64,000 nucleotides of DNA from Bacillota bacterium. GTDB lineage: Bacteria; Bacillota; Clostridia; Lachnospirales; Lachnospiraceae. The stretch is taken from the NCBI GenBank assembly GCA_023390555.1, contig JAEWCQ010000021.1:141852-205851 (forward strand), read 5' to 3'. Below are positions 43,637 to 52,476 of the stretch, in pieces. Numbering within the stretch: the stretch's first letter is position 1; every line of letters starts with the position of its first letter. The position numbers were made by a program, and so were the translations under genes. The notes beneath the pieces were generated by a model. That model was not told the origin of the DNA, made no database searches, and saw only the letters and a list, made by a program, of their open reading frames with translations.

Positions 43637-44800
43637 TCAATACCACCGTACTGCAGGCAGATCGTTATTGATTCCATTTGACATTAAAACCTGATGCAGA
43701 TCAATAATCCCATTGTGGAAGGTTGCCGCGCAAGCCGAGAGATACAAATCCCACATGCGGACAAATTTCTCATCGAACTGCTTGCGCACCTCATCGATAT
43801 GCTCTCTGTAATTTTTCTCCCAGCACAGCAGCGTACGATTATAATGCATTCTCAGATTTTCCACATCCAGTGTATGGAATTTGTCCTCCGCCGCATAGGA
43901 AAGAATTTCGCGTAAACTTGGAACCACTCCGCCCGGAAATATATACTTTTTAATCCACGGGTCACCCGGATGTTCCTCCAATGCACTGATAAAATGCAGA
44001 AGGAACAGCCCTCCCGGCTTCATGATTTTATGCACACTGTCCAGGAACAACTGGTAATTGTCCCGCCCCACATGCTCCAGCATGCCTACGCTTACCACGC
44101 GGTCAAACTGCTGCTTTAGCTTTGGAAGATCCCGGTAATCCATGAGCTTTACAGTCAGTAGATCTTCCAGCCCCTCTTCCCGGATACGCTTTTCAGATTC
44201 CTTAAACTGCTCCTCACTGAGTGTAATTCCGATTCCATGTACTTTGTATTTCCTGGCTGCCTCTATCAGCAGATAGCCCCAGCCGCATCCGATATCCAGA
44301 AGTGTCATTCCCTCCTGAAGATACAATTTCTTTAAGATATAATCCACCTTATTTTCCTGCGCCTGCAAAAGCGTATCATCATCATGGCAGAAATATCCGC
44401 AGGAATAGCTCATGGTCTCATCCAGCCAAAGTTTGTAAAAGTCATTTCCGATGTCATAGTGACTACTTACCTCTTTCTTCTGGTTTTTCTTTGTAGTTGC
44501 AGAAAACATCAGCTTTTTGAGTGCCCCCTCATCGGTGGAGAATTTCCCCATCTGACCGAGGAAGTGATCAAGTGCCTGATAGATGTCTCCTTCAATCTCC
44601 AGATCCCCATTCATATATGCTTCTCCAAGGGCAAGGGATGTGCTTTTCATCAGTTCTTTCATCGGAATCATTTTACGGAAATTCACCGTAAAGGTCGGAA
44701 TTCCTTCTCCGATTTGGTAATCTTTTTCATCCATCCTGACTAAGAATGGATATTCATCAAACTTTTTCAAAAATGGTATCAGGACATTTTCTTCCAGCAT
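43637..44800 (-). CDS. cfa: Cyclopropane-fatty-acyl-phospholipid synthase
   Basis: 387 residues, standard for Cfa. N-terminal lipid-binding domain to about residue 110; SSHYDIGNDFYKLWLDETMS then YSCGYF; SAM motif LLDIGCGWGYLLIEAA; VSVGMLEHVGRDNY; LLHFISALEEHPGDPWIKKY. It methylenates cis double bonds in membrane phospholipids using SAM. Perfect AAGGAGG seven bases before the ATG. It has its own upstream region and no obvious link to glycan synthesis, so it looks like a bystander gene flanking the surface operons. Confidence 0.95.
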   Translation of the reverse strand: MLEENVLIPFLKKFDEYPFLVRMDEKDYQIGEGIPTFTVNFRKMIPMKELMKSTSLALGEAYMNGDLEIEGDIYQALDHFLGQMGKFSTDEGALKKLMFSATTKKNQKKEVSSHYDIGNDFYKLWLDETMSYSCGYFCHDDDTLLQAQENKVDYILKKLYLQEGMTLLDIGCGWGYLLIEAARKYKVHGIGITLSEEQFKESEKRIREEGLEDLLTVKLMDYRDLPKLKQQFDRVVSVGMLEHVGRDNYQLFLDSVHKIMKPGGLFLLHFISALEEHPGDPWIKKYIFPGGVVPSLREILSYAAEDKFHTLDVENLRMHYNRTLLCWEKNYREHIDEVRKQFDEKFVRMWDLYLSACAATFHNGIIDLHQVLMSNGINNDLPAVRWY

Positions 44801-44845
44801 TGTGCTACCTCCTTCTTTCTACTGTCTAGTCTTCCCAATATTATG

Positions 44846-44862
44846 CAGAATGTATCATTCTG
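44846..44862. promoter_or_regulatory. Inverted repeat upstream of cfa, possible operator
   Basis: CAGAATG, TAT, CATTCTG: a perfect seven-base inverted repeat 46 bases before the cfa ATG, directly next to a CATAAT box on the minus strand (44845-44840). The arrangement resembles a repressor site overlapping a promoter; the -35 is poor. No regulator is encoded nearby. Confidence 0.4.
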
Positions 44863-44915
44863 TATCTTTTTTGATTATCGGAATAAATGATCCTATTGTT
44901 AACACTGTATCGCAA

Positions 44916-44959
44916 ACAGGTCGTCAATATGACTTTTCTCTGTCATATTGACGACCTGT
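44916..44959 (-). terminator. Perfect 17-base hairpin after the YxjG-like gene
   Basis: ACAGGTCGTCAATATGA and its exact complement are separated by ten bases. On the minus strand it follows the YxjG-like stop by about 18 bases. Only TTT follows the stem, so termination relies on the strong stem; a regulatory role for cfa is an alternative. Confidence 0.65.
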
Positions 44960-44977
44960 CTGTGGTCGGAATCGTTC

Positions 44978-46090
44978 TTATTTCCAGACCTCATTTGAAA
45001 TTTCCCGTATCAACTTTAATTTTGCCCACTGTTCTTCTTCTGTCAGCTTGTTCCCCTCTTCGGTGGAGGCAAATCCACACTGCGGACTTAAGCACAGCCG
45101 ATCCAGCGGAATATATTTTTCTGCTTCCCGGATACGCCGGATGATCGTTTCTTTATCCTCCAGTACCGGAGATTTTGTGGTAACAAGCCCCAATACCACC
45201 TTTTTATCTGCGCTGACGTATTGCAGCGGTGCAAAGTCCCCGGAGCGTTCATCGTCAAATTCGAGATAAAAGGCATTTACATTTTCCTTCGCAAACAAAT
45301 CTTTTGCCACACGATCATATCCACCCTGGCAGGCCCATGTGGAATGGAAATTTCCGCGGCAGATATGGCTATTCAATACCAGATCCTCCGGTTTTCCTTC
45401 GATTGCAAGATTATTGATTCGAATCAGTTTCTCAATGACCTGCTGCAGACCAGCTTCGTCTGTTCCCAAAATCGCACAGGCATTCGGATCGACACACACC
45501 CCCCAGGTGCAGTCATCAAACTGTACATTTCTGCATCCGGCTTCATATAATTCACGGATCACTTTCTTATAACCTTCCGCGATATCCCGAATCAATTCCT
45601 CCTCATCCGGATAGACGGCTCTTGTCTTTTCCATATTATCCGGTGTGATCATCTGAAACAGAAACTGTGCCGGAGCCGGTATCGTCTGTCGTGCCACCGT
45701 GTCCGCATCTTCAAACTGCTTTACAAACTGAAAGTGCTCTACAAACGGATGTCTGCCTACCGATATTTTTCCCACGAGAAAGGTATCGTCAATCAAAGCC
45801 GGCTCGCCATGAAACGGTATCCCGTTTTTCGTTTTTTCATGACCGACTCCCTGAAATCCCCACATAAAATCCAGATGCCAGGAGCTTCTGCGGAACTCTC
45901 CGTCCGTAATTACCTGGAGTCCTGCTGATTTCTGTTTTGCAATCAAATCTGTAATTGCCTTATCTTCCACGGCCTTTAACGCTTCTCCGCTTATTTTACC
46001 TGATGCGTATTCCTCTCTTGCCTGCTTTAACACTTCCGGCCTCAAAAAACTTCCGACAATATCAGAACGAAATGGTGCATTTTTCTTCAT
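44978..46090 (-). CDS. YxjG/YxjH-like cobalamin-independent methionine synthase family protein
   Basis: 370 residues, corresponding to a stand-alone MetE C-terminal-type barrel. FRSDIVGSFLRPEVLKQARE, ITDGEFRRSSWHLDFMWGF, FDDCTWGVC, LNSHICRGNFHS (zinc-ligand type HxC as HIC), LEFDDERSGDF and LSPQCGFAST (second zinc Cys region) follow the family pattern. Homologues probably methylate homocysteine or a related thiol. No S-box riboswitch was recognised upstream. It is a single-gene unit between cfa and the flippase operon, with no evident glycan role apart from methyl supply. Confidence 0.88.
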   Translation of the reverse strand: MKKNAPFRSDIVGSFLRPEVLKQAREEYASGKISGEALKAVEDKAITDLIAKQKSAGLQVITDGEFRRSSWHLDFMWGFQGVGHEKTKNGIPFHGEPALIDDTFLVGKISVGRHPFVEHFQFVKQFEDADTVARQTIPAPAQFLFQMITPDNMEKTRAVYPDEEELIRDIAEGYKKVIRELYEAGCRNVQFDDCTWGVCVDPNACAILGTDEAGLQQVIEKLIRINNLAIEGKPEDLVLNSHICRGNFHSTWACQGGYDRVAKDLFAKENVNAFYLEFDDERSGDFAPLQYVSADKKVVLGLVTTKSPVLEDKETIIRRIREAEKYIPLDRLCLSPQCGFASTEEGNKLTEEEQWAKLKLIREISNEVWK

Positions 46091-46196
46091 CTTTTTTTCT
46101 CCTATTCTATATGATACATGATTTCTCGTGCTATCAACTTTTTGTATATCTTATGATAGATATAGTATAATTTATTTTTTCAAAACTGGAAAATAC

Positions 46197-46248
46197 AAAA
46201 AAGTATGCGTTTGACATAGTTTTTAACTATATCCAACACATACTTTTC
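46197..46248 (-). terminator. Rho-independent terminator of the flippase-glf operon
   Basis: A 23-base stem (three mismatches or wobbles) with a TTT/AAA loop; on the minus strand it ends in TTTTTT. It lies about 20 bases after the stop of the 831-residue protein gene and separates this operon from the YxjG-like gene. Confidence 0.88.
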
Positions 46249-46266
46249 TTCTATACACACTGCCAC

Positions 46267-48762
46267 TTACTCCGCCACCGCAAAAATCTTATAGTTTTCA
46301 TCCGTGTAAAGCAAGTCAAATTTATCACGGTCCAGCTTGGTCAGATCTGTTCCGGTCAGCACGTAATCGACGCCTGCCTCATCCAGGTCATCGATGCCCA
46401 GCTGTACCTGAAACTGATCCGGACCAATTCGTTTGAATTTCGTCTTTGTATCTACAATTTTTGCATTGATCCAGGCATAACGGTTGTAGATTTTCTCATA
46501 TTTCCCATCTGGATCAAATTTTGCCCAATACTCCAGATTCGGATATACATTGGTGGAATTTACCGTAGATGCTCCGGCCATGGTCGGCAGATTACTTAAG
46601 AAGATATCCTCTTCCACCAGCCATTTCCCCGGATTCTTTTCCTCGATTCCCTCGATCGCCTGAAACAATTCACTGTCATAGATCATACCCAGCCCTTTTT
46701 GAACCGGATTGACAAAGAGCCCTGCGCAAACCATCAGTGCCGTTATAAATACCGTACATATTTTCGGGAAACGCCGGTATTGCAGCAGGCAAAAGATGAC
46801 GACAAACAAAACTGCTGCTACGATTGCCGTACGTTCTGTCGTCATATAATCCTGCATCTCATTCTGCGTAATCAGTGCCGCAGTGGCTGCAAGTGCCAAT
46901 GCAATAATAGCAGACACCATTACGGAAAAAGCCTTTTCCTCTGCCAGCAAACTGATGCTGCGGATCAACAGGATGATATTGCAGATCTCAAATGCCAGCA
47001 CGGCACGGCCAGCCTGTGACATACTGAGCAGTGAAATTTTTGCCAGAAATTCCGGCCACTGGAAAAAGCACCACAGTCCAAGTATGATATCCACGACTCC
47101 GATACAGCACAGCAGACGGTCTTTCTTTTTCGACCGGACAAGCACATACACCGCCAGAAGATTTCCCAGCGGGAAGAAATCCATCATCTTTGCCACTTCA
47201 CAGACATTCATTGGCAAACCTTCCTGTGTGAATGGGAAAAAGATGGAGGCAGAATAATCAAAACAGCTTTTCAGCACATCCAAAGAGCCTCCCAGCAGAA
47301 CACGCTGTCCCGGATATTCCGATCCCATTACGAGCTTAATAGTATCTGCAGATCTGATCCAGACGGAATACAGAATGCCCGCAAACACCACCAGTACTCC
47401 TGCAATCCCCGCGATATCTTTCCGGACAATCCGGATACTTCCCCAATTTTCCATTAACAGCCACACAGCACAGCCTAAGATAATATAGGCCACCGGAACC
47501 TGCCAGGATGGATAAAGAGTCAGGAGAAAACCTCCGGCGCACCAGGCGATTCCCGCGGCGAGTACAAGGCGGACCCGCGACCGGTCTGACTGCAGATACT
47601 TTTGAAACAGCAACAGGGCCAGCTGTGCAAACAGCAGCATCTCTACCAATCCGTTGACGTCCACCCACCACTGAACCAGCGATGAGAAAGTAAGCAGCAT
47701 CGCATAGACAAATGAAAGTCCCCTCTTCTTTTTCGACAGGAGCATTCCAAACTCAAAGGATACCAGAAACAGGCCGACCAGTCTGGCTGTCCAGAAAAAT
47801 GCGAGTCCTTTTGCCGCACCAAACAGCAGATAACCCCAATGGGACGGTCGAAAGATTTCCGCCAGTGCCCAGACCGGCTGACCATATACCATGAACATAT
47901 CGGTAGAAGTTCCACGGAATGCATCCGCAAAATAGTGAAAACCGGTTGCACACTGTGAAAGTGCCATCTGTGTATTCAGCGCCCATTCATCAGAACGAAT
48001 CTGACGTATCGTCCCCCATACCGTCTCATTAACGGTTCCAAGGCGTTCCGCCATGGCACCAATGGAAGAGCCACTCAGCTCGAAAACCGTGGCAAACAGC
48101 ACGACTCCCCCGCCGATTGCATAGCGATAACGATAGAGCGTGTCGTACAGCCGCCTGGGGCCTGCTAAAAAGTGCAGGAGCAGGAACCAGAACAGCATTG
48201 CATACACGAAGATCCGGATTCCCGTATTCTGCATTTTCAAAGTGGATACACCCAGTTGTTCCGCTTCCATCAGACTCTTGTCATTGATTACAACTTTATC
48301 GAGAGAGAAAGTATCTCCCGCATTGTTTCCGATATCAATCCGAATCTGCTTCACTTTCTTTCCGACAGCAACAGATTCTTGCGATTCCCCGGCAGACATG
48401 GTAAACAGCAGGGATTTTTCTTCGGAGAACTCTTCTCTGCCCGATGTATAATAAATCTGAACTGTCAGATCTTTCTCTGCCTTTTCGTTCAGCTTCAACG
48501 TGATGCAGGATACATATTTGTTTACTTTTCCAACAAAATTGGCATCATCTTTGGTACTGACCGAGACTCCTTCTGTCGTTTCATATCCGTTACTGACCAG
48601 ATCCTCCGGCAGCATCGACTGCTGACAGCTCCCGGTCATATAGCGGTACAGGGTATTATCCGTAACATATTCCGTTACACCTCCCAGCAAAAGCGCCAGC
48701 AGCAAAAACAGAACCATTTTGAATACAACTTTTTTTCTTGTCGTTTGCTTTTCTGCAGACAT
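46267..48762 (-). CDS. Large membrane glycosyltransferase-like protein (GT-C/DUF7657 type)
   Basis: 831 residues. One membrane segment at about 15-33, an extracytoplasmic beta-rich part to about 185 (TVQIYYTSG, GDTFSLDKVVIND), then some twelve membrane segments to about 690 and a C-terminal soluble part outside. IRSDEWALNTQMALSQCATG, an acidic first loop after a membrane segment, is typical of GT-C enzymes that use polyprenyl-phosphate sugars; PSHWGYLLFGAAKGLAFFW and LVQWWVDVN are also family features. It likely decorates a glycan outside the membrane. GGAGG precedes the ATG. It is last in the operon after wzx, glf and the DUF5722 gene; a GtrB-like donor synthase is encoded at 57.9 kb. Confidence 0.72.
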   Translation of the reverse strand: MSAEKQTTRKKVVFKMVLFLLLALLLGGVTEYVTDNTLYRYMTGSCQQSMLPEDLVSNGYETTEGVSVSTKDDANFVGKVNKYVSCITLKLNEKAEKDLTVQIYYTSGREEFSEEKSLLFTMSAGESQESVAVGKKVKQIRIDIGNNAGDTFSLDKVVINDKSLMEAEQLGVSTLKMQNTGIRIFVYAMLFWFLLLHFLAGPRRLYDTLYRYRYAIGGGVVLFATVFELSGSSIGAMAERLGTVNETVWGTIRQIRSDEWALNTQMALSQCATGFHYFADAFRGTSTDMFMVYGQPVWALAEIFRPSHWGYLLFGAAKGLAFFWTARLVGLFLVSFEFGMLLSKKKRGLSFVYAMLLTFSSLVQWWVDVNGLVEMLLFAQLALLLFQKYLQSDRSRVRLVLAAGIAWCAGGFLLTLYPSWQVPVAYIILGCAVWLLMENWGSIRIVRKDIAGIAGVLVVFAGILYSVWIRSADTIKLVMGSEYPGQRVLLGGSLDVLKSCFDYSASIFFPFTQEGLPMNVCEVAKMMDFFPLGNLLAVYVLVRSKKKDRLLCCIGVVDIILGLWCFFQWPEFLAKISLLSMSQAGRAVLAFEICNIILLIRSISLLAEEKAFSVMVSAIIALALAATAALITQNEMQDYMTTERTAIVAAVLFVVIFCLLQYRRFPKICTVFITALMVCAGLFVNPVQKGLGMIYDSELFQAIEGIEEKNPGKWLVEEDIFLSNLPTMAGASTVNSTNVYPNLEYWAKFDPDGKYEKIYNRYAWINAKIVDTKTKFKRIGPDQFQVQLGIDDLDEAGVDYVLTGTDLTKLDRDKFDLLYTDENYKIFAVAE

Positions 48763-48786
48763 TCGTTCCTCCGCACTCCTTTCCTA

Positions 48787-51297
48787 TTAAAACTTTTTAA
48801 ATTTTGAGGATTGATAACCCGGAATAATCGACGCCCAGTTTGAAACACCAATTGTTTTCAGATACGGATTGGTATAAGTTGTTGATTTTTTTGTATCCAT
48901 ATATTTAAAAACGTTATATGCTTCCTTCTTTGCCGCCGCATTCTCAGTTGTAAGTCCCATAGCCAGGCCCATGGAAAGCTCTCCTTCATTATCCATATAA
49001 CTGCGGAAGATAACGGCATCGATCATTGGATTAAATTCCGCCTTATAGTAAGTATAGGCAATTGCCGCTGCCTGCTTATCCTGACCGCCGCCGGAGGAAT
49101 AACCCACTTCGGACAGCAGAATGCTGGTATTCGACCCAAACTGACCTTTCACGAAATCCGTCATGGTTTCCAGATTCTTCATCGTAATATGTTCCACACC
49201 GTTGCTTGCATTTACCGAGGACTGATTCCAGAAATCGGATGCAGACAGCGGAAAGGCATAAGGATGAAAAGCCAGATTCCATTTGATTGCAGAAGATTCC
49301 CGTTTGAGCGCCACATTAAAATCTGTCATAAACGTCTTTGCATCATAGATGGTCCAGTGTTCTCCCGCAAGAATATTATCTTCATAGCCCCAGCTGTGAT
49401 CCAGGCAGATGTAGACTCTTGCGTTTCCAAATCCGCGCTTTACGCCATAATAGAGCAGGCGGAATGCGACTGCATAATTCTTTACGTAATCCTCATAGCT
49501 TACGGAAGACGGTGCGTAGTTCTGTTGCGTCTTGGCATTCACTTCATTCCCAAGCACCCAGTTCGTGACATATCCCTGCCCGTCCTTTCCGCTGTAATAC
49601 TCACCGAGAAAACTGAATGCCGCCTCCAGCGTGCGATAGGCTTTTTCATTCGATGGATTCAGCGCATAGAACGGAGAAATATTCGTCTGCTGTCCATAGG
49701 TTAAATAGGATAGTTCCGATTTCCAGGACAGATTCACCTGCATGGTCACCTGAATATTATCCTTGCAGATCCAGTACAGAGTCGGCAGTCCTGCATTTGA
49801 GAAATAGTAGGTTTTGCCTCCATACGAATAGGCAACAGCGCCGGCCGCGCCTTTTTTCGATATCAGCGTTGCCAGATCAACATTAAAGAATACATGCTTC
49901 GGATTTACGGTTCCGTCTCCATATACTGCATACTCATATCCCTGGATTCCTTTTTTGGTCTTTGGAGTCTGGATGGCATCTGTATTCACTGCCGCTTTTT
50001 CCGGATTGGCAAGGTAGGATTGTTTGCTGATGAGCCGATAAGAGGAACCGGACAGCACAGCTATCGCGTATTTCAATTCCAGATTGTTTTTCTTTTTCCC
50101 GGAAATTGGCACCTCAAAACTGACCGCATCTCCCTTCGACGCTTCTTTTAAAGTTTTTCCCACACGTACAACTTTTCCGGTAGACGGATTGACCGACACC
50201 AGGTAATAATAGTCATCGGAACTTTTCACACGCTTGTTGACCGTTGCTTTTACACTTGCCTTACTCGCGGAAAGAACCTTACAGGACTTTATTACGGCCC
50301 GATTCGATTTGGCAGAATACTCCGTAACCGCCTTCGTGACTTTGATTGATTTTACCTTTCCATAGGACGCTGCCTTGATCGTACGCCCAACAGGGTCCTG
50401 CCAGTAGGTCAGTGTACGGAAATAATACGTTCTCTTTGCCAGATATTTTACAGTGAATGCTGTACTTGTCGTCGTAAGTGCCGTCTTGTTCTTAAACTTT
50501 TTATCTGCCGCATATTGCACCACATATTTTACCGCACCCTCTACCGCAGTGATTTTTCCAGCCACAGTGCCTGCTTTGCTGTTTTTTAAGGAAGCGAGTT
50601 TTGTTGTCTTCCCCTTATAAGAACTGGTTATTTTTAGTTTCTTTACGGACGATTCCGTGCTGTAGCGCAATTCTCCCGATGCTTTTTTCGCATAGGCCCG
50701 CACTTTGACATAGACATTGCCGGCAGCAAGACCGGAAAGTGTATAGGTCGTCTTTGCAGTCGTCACCTTTTTCACATGGGATACAAACTTACTGTCTGCG
50801 CAGAAAGAGTATTCATATCCGGCCGCATCCGCAACACCTGTAACAGTCACTTCAAGTTTTCCGGCCGCGCTGTTCTTCCATGCAGAAATGACAGGCTGCG
50901 TCAACTGGATCTCTGTTTCAGGTGTCTCCGTTTCGACTTCTGAAGAGGCCTCTGTTTCGTTTTCTGAAGAAGCCTCCACGCCCAAAGCTTCCGCTGTGTC
51001 CTCCGCTTCGGTTTCTGATACTGCTTCAGTCTTCTTTTCCGTTTCCGGCATCTGCAATTCCTCAGTTGAAGGAACCGCTTCTGTCGCGGACATTTCTTCC
51101 GTTGATGGAATCTGTTCTGTTGACGAAATCTGCTCTGTTTCCGGTGCGTTCTCAGCCGTCTGCACCGTTTCGGTCTCCGAAGCCTGGGCCGTAAGCATGC
51201 TGCCATCCCATATGCCCACAACGCCAATCGAAAGAACCAGTAAAACTGCCATTGCCCGGCGTATCTGTGCGCCTCTAAATCCATGCACTTTTTTCAT
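48787..51297 (-). CDS. Secreted DUF5722 glycoside-hydrolase-like protein with Fn3-like repeats
   Basis: 836 residues from the ATG at 51297. Signal peptide to about residue 39 (AQA-SE); a Thr/Ser/Glu-rich stretch (to about 130) with repeated STE units; two Fn3-like domains (about 130-225 and 225-325) and a third beta domain (to about 430); then a barrel domain. WVLGNEVNA (E585) and ILLSEVGYSS (E730) fit the acid/base and nucleophile of clan A hydrolases; FHPYAFP and DHSWGYEDN line the same site. No LPXTG or membrane anchor is seen at the C-terminus (SSKFKKF). It sits between glf and a membrane transferase, so it may trim or release the polymer. Substrate unknown. Confidence 0.82.
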   Translation of the reverse strand: MKKVHGFRGAQIRRAMAVLLVLSIGVVGIWDGSMLTAQASETETVQTAENAPETEQISSTEQIPSTEEMSATEAVPSTEELQMPETEKKTEAVSETEAEDTAEALGVEASSENETEASSEVETETPETEIQLTQPVISAWKNSAAGKLEVTVTGVADAAGYEYSFCADSKFVSHVKKVTTAKTTYTLSGLAAGNVYVKVRAYAKKASGELRYSTESSVKKLKITSSYKGKTTKLASLKNSKAGTVAGKITAVEGAVKYVVQYAADKKFKNKTALTTTSTAFTVKYLAKRTYYFRTLTYWQDPVGRTIKAASYGKVKSIKVTKAVTEYSAKSNRAVIKSCKVLSASKASVKATVNKRVKSSDDYYYLVSVNPSTGKVVRVGKTLKEASKGDAVSFEVPISGKKKNNLELKYAIAVLSGSSYRLISKQSYLANPEKAAVNTDAIQTPKTKKGIQGYEYAVYGDGTVNPKHVFFNVDLATLISKKGAAGAVAYSYGGKTYYFSNAGLPTLYWICKDNIQVTMQVNLSWKSELSYLTYGQQTNISPFYALNPSNEKAYRTLEAAFSFLGEYYSGKDGQGYVTNWVLGNEVNAKTQQNYAPSSVSYEDYVKNYAVAFRLLYYGVKRGFGNARVYICLDHSWGYEDNILAGEHWTIYDAKTFMTDFNVALKRESSAIKWNLAFHPYAFPLSASDFWNQSSVNASNGVEHITMKNLETMTDFVKGQFGSNTSILLSEVGYSSGGGQDKQAAAIAYTYYKAEFNPMIDAVIFRSYMDNEGELSMGLAMGLTTENAAAKKEAYNVFKYMDTKKSTTYTNPYLKTIGVSNWASIIPGYQSSKFKKF

Positions 51298-51328
51298 AAT
51301 CCTTGTTCTCCTGAATCGTTTCCGGCCG

Positions 51329-52426
51329 TCAGTTACACTTGATTTTCTCCCACATATCAAATGCTGCTTCGATCACTTTATCCATATCATAGTATTTATA
51401 CTGTCCCAGTCTTCCCCCAAATTTCATTGTTCCAGTTTCGTTTGCTTTTTTGGCATAGCGGGAATACAATGCCTGATTCTTTTCATCATTTACCGGATAA
51501 TAAGGTTCCATTCCTTCCTGCCAGTCCGTGGAATATTCTCTTGAAATCACCGTCTTCTCCTGTGTCCCGAATTCAAAATGCTTGTGCTCAATCACTCTCG
51601 TATAAGGAGTTTCCCGATCCGTATAGTTGACAACAGCAACCCCCTGATAATTGTCAGTGTCAAGAAGCTCCGTCTCAAACCGCACAGTACGGTATTCCAG
51701 TTTACCGAAGCAGTAATCATAATAAGCATCAATCGCACCGGTATAGATGACATTTTGCCCCATGGCCATATAAGTTTCCCTGTCTGCAAGAAAATCCACC
51801 CCGGTGCGGATTTCCGTTCCTTCAAACAATTTCTCAATCAAAAGATTGTAACCGCCGATTGGAATCCCCTGATACAGATCATTGAAATAGTTATTGTCAT
51901 AGATGAAACGCACCGGCAGGCGCTTGATGATAAATGCCGGTAATTCCCGGCAGTCCCGTCCCCACTGCTTTTCCGTGTATCCCTTGACCAGCTTTTCATA
52001 CACATCTCTTCCAACGAGGCTGATTGCCTGTTCTTCAAGATTCTGCGGCTCACCCTGAATCTCACACTTCTGCTTTTCAATGATTGCCTTCGCTTCTTCC
52101 GGTGTGGATATTCCCCACATTTTACTGAAGGTATTCATGTTAAACGGCATGTTATAAATCTCACCTTTATAATTTGCAACGGGACTGTTCGTATAGCGGT
52201 TGAATTCCACCAGCGAATTCACAAAATCCCATACACTCCGATTGCTTGTGTGAAAAATATGTGCTCCATATTTATGAACACGGATTCCTTCGATTTCCTC
52301 ACAATAGATGTTGCCGCCTATGTGATCCCGTTTTTCCAGAACGAGACAGGATTTCCCCTCCTGCTTAGCCTTCCATGCAATCACGCCGGAAAACAATCCG
52401 GCCCCCACTAACACATAATCGTACAT
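51329..52426 (-). CDS. glf: UDP-galactopyranose mutase
   Basis: 365 residues, standard for Glf. FAD motif YVLVGAGLFSGVIAWKAK, then LEKRDHIGGNIYCEEIEGIR and VHKYGAHIFHTSN (flavin-side His), EKQWGRDCRELPAFIIKRLP, and near the end YYPVNDEKN and FGGRLGQYKYYDMD. Converts UDP-Galp to UDP-Galf, the donor for galactofuranose residues. AAGGAGG precedes the ATG. It follows the second flippase gene; one of the GT2 enzymes in the window is presumably the Galf transferase. Confidence 0.96.
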   Translation of the reverse strand: MYDYVLVGAGLFSGVIAWKAKQEGKSCLVLEKRDHIGGNIYCEEIEGIRVHKYGAHIFHTSNRSVWDFVNSLVEFNRYTNSPVANYKGEIYNMPFNMNTFSKMWGISTPEEAKAIIEKQKCEIQGEPQNLEEQAISLVGRDVYEKLVKGYTEKQWGRDCRELPAFIIKRLPVRFIYDNNYFNDLYQGIPIGGYNLLIEKLFEGTEIRTGVDFLADRETYMAMGQNVIYTGAIDAYYDYCFGKLEYRTVRFETELLDTDNYQGVAVVNYTDRETPYTRVIEHKHFEFGTQEKTVISREYSTDWQEGMEPYYPVNDEKNQALYSRYAKKANETGTMKFGGRLGQYKYYDMDKVIEAAFDMWEKIKCN

Positions 52427-52476
52427 TCCTTTTCCTCCTTAATGTTTAATTCCCGGCAAAACACAACCAGCTCTCC

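Noticed and set aside
46091..46196. Possible riboswitch (S-box) before the YxjG-like gene
   Set aside because: The leader is short and AT-rich and shows none of the conserved S-box helices; only weak promoter-like boxes can be seen.
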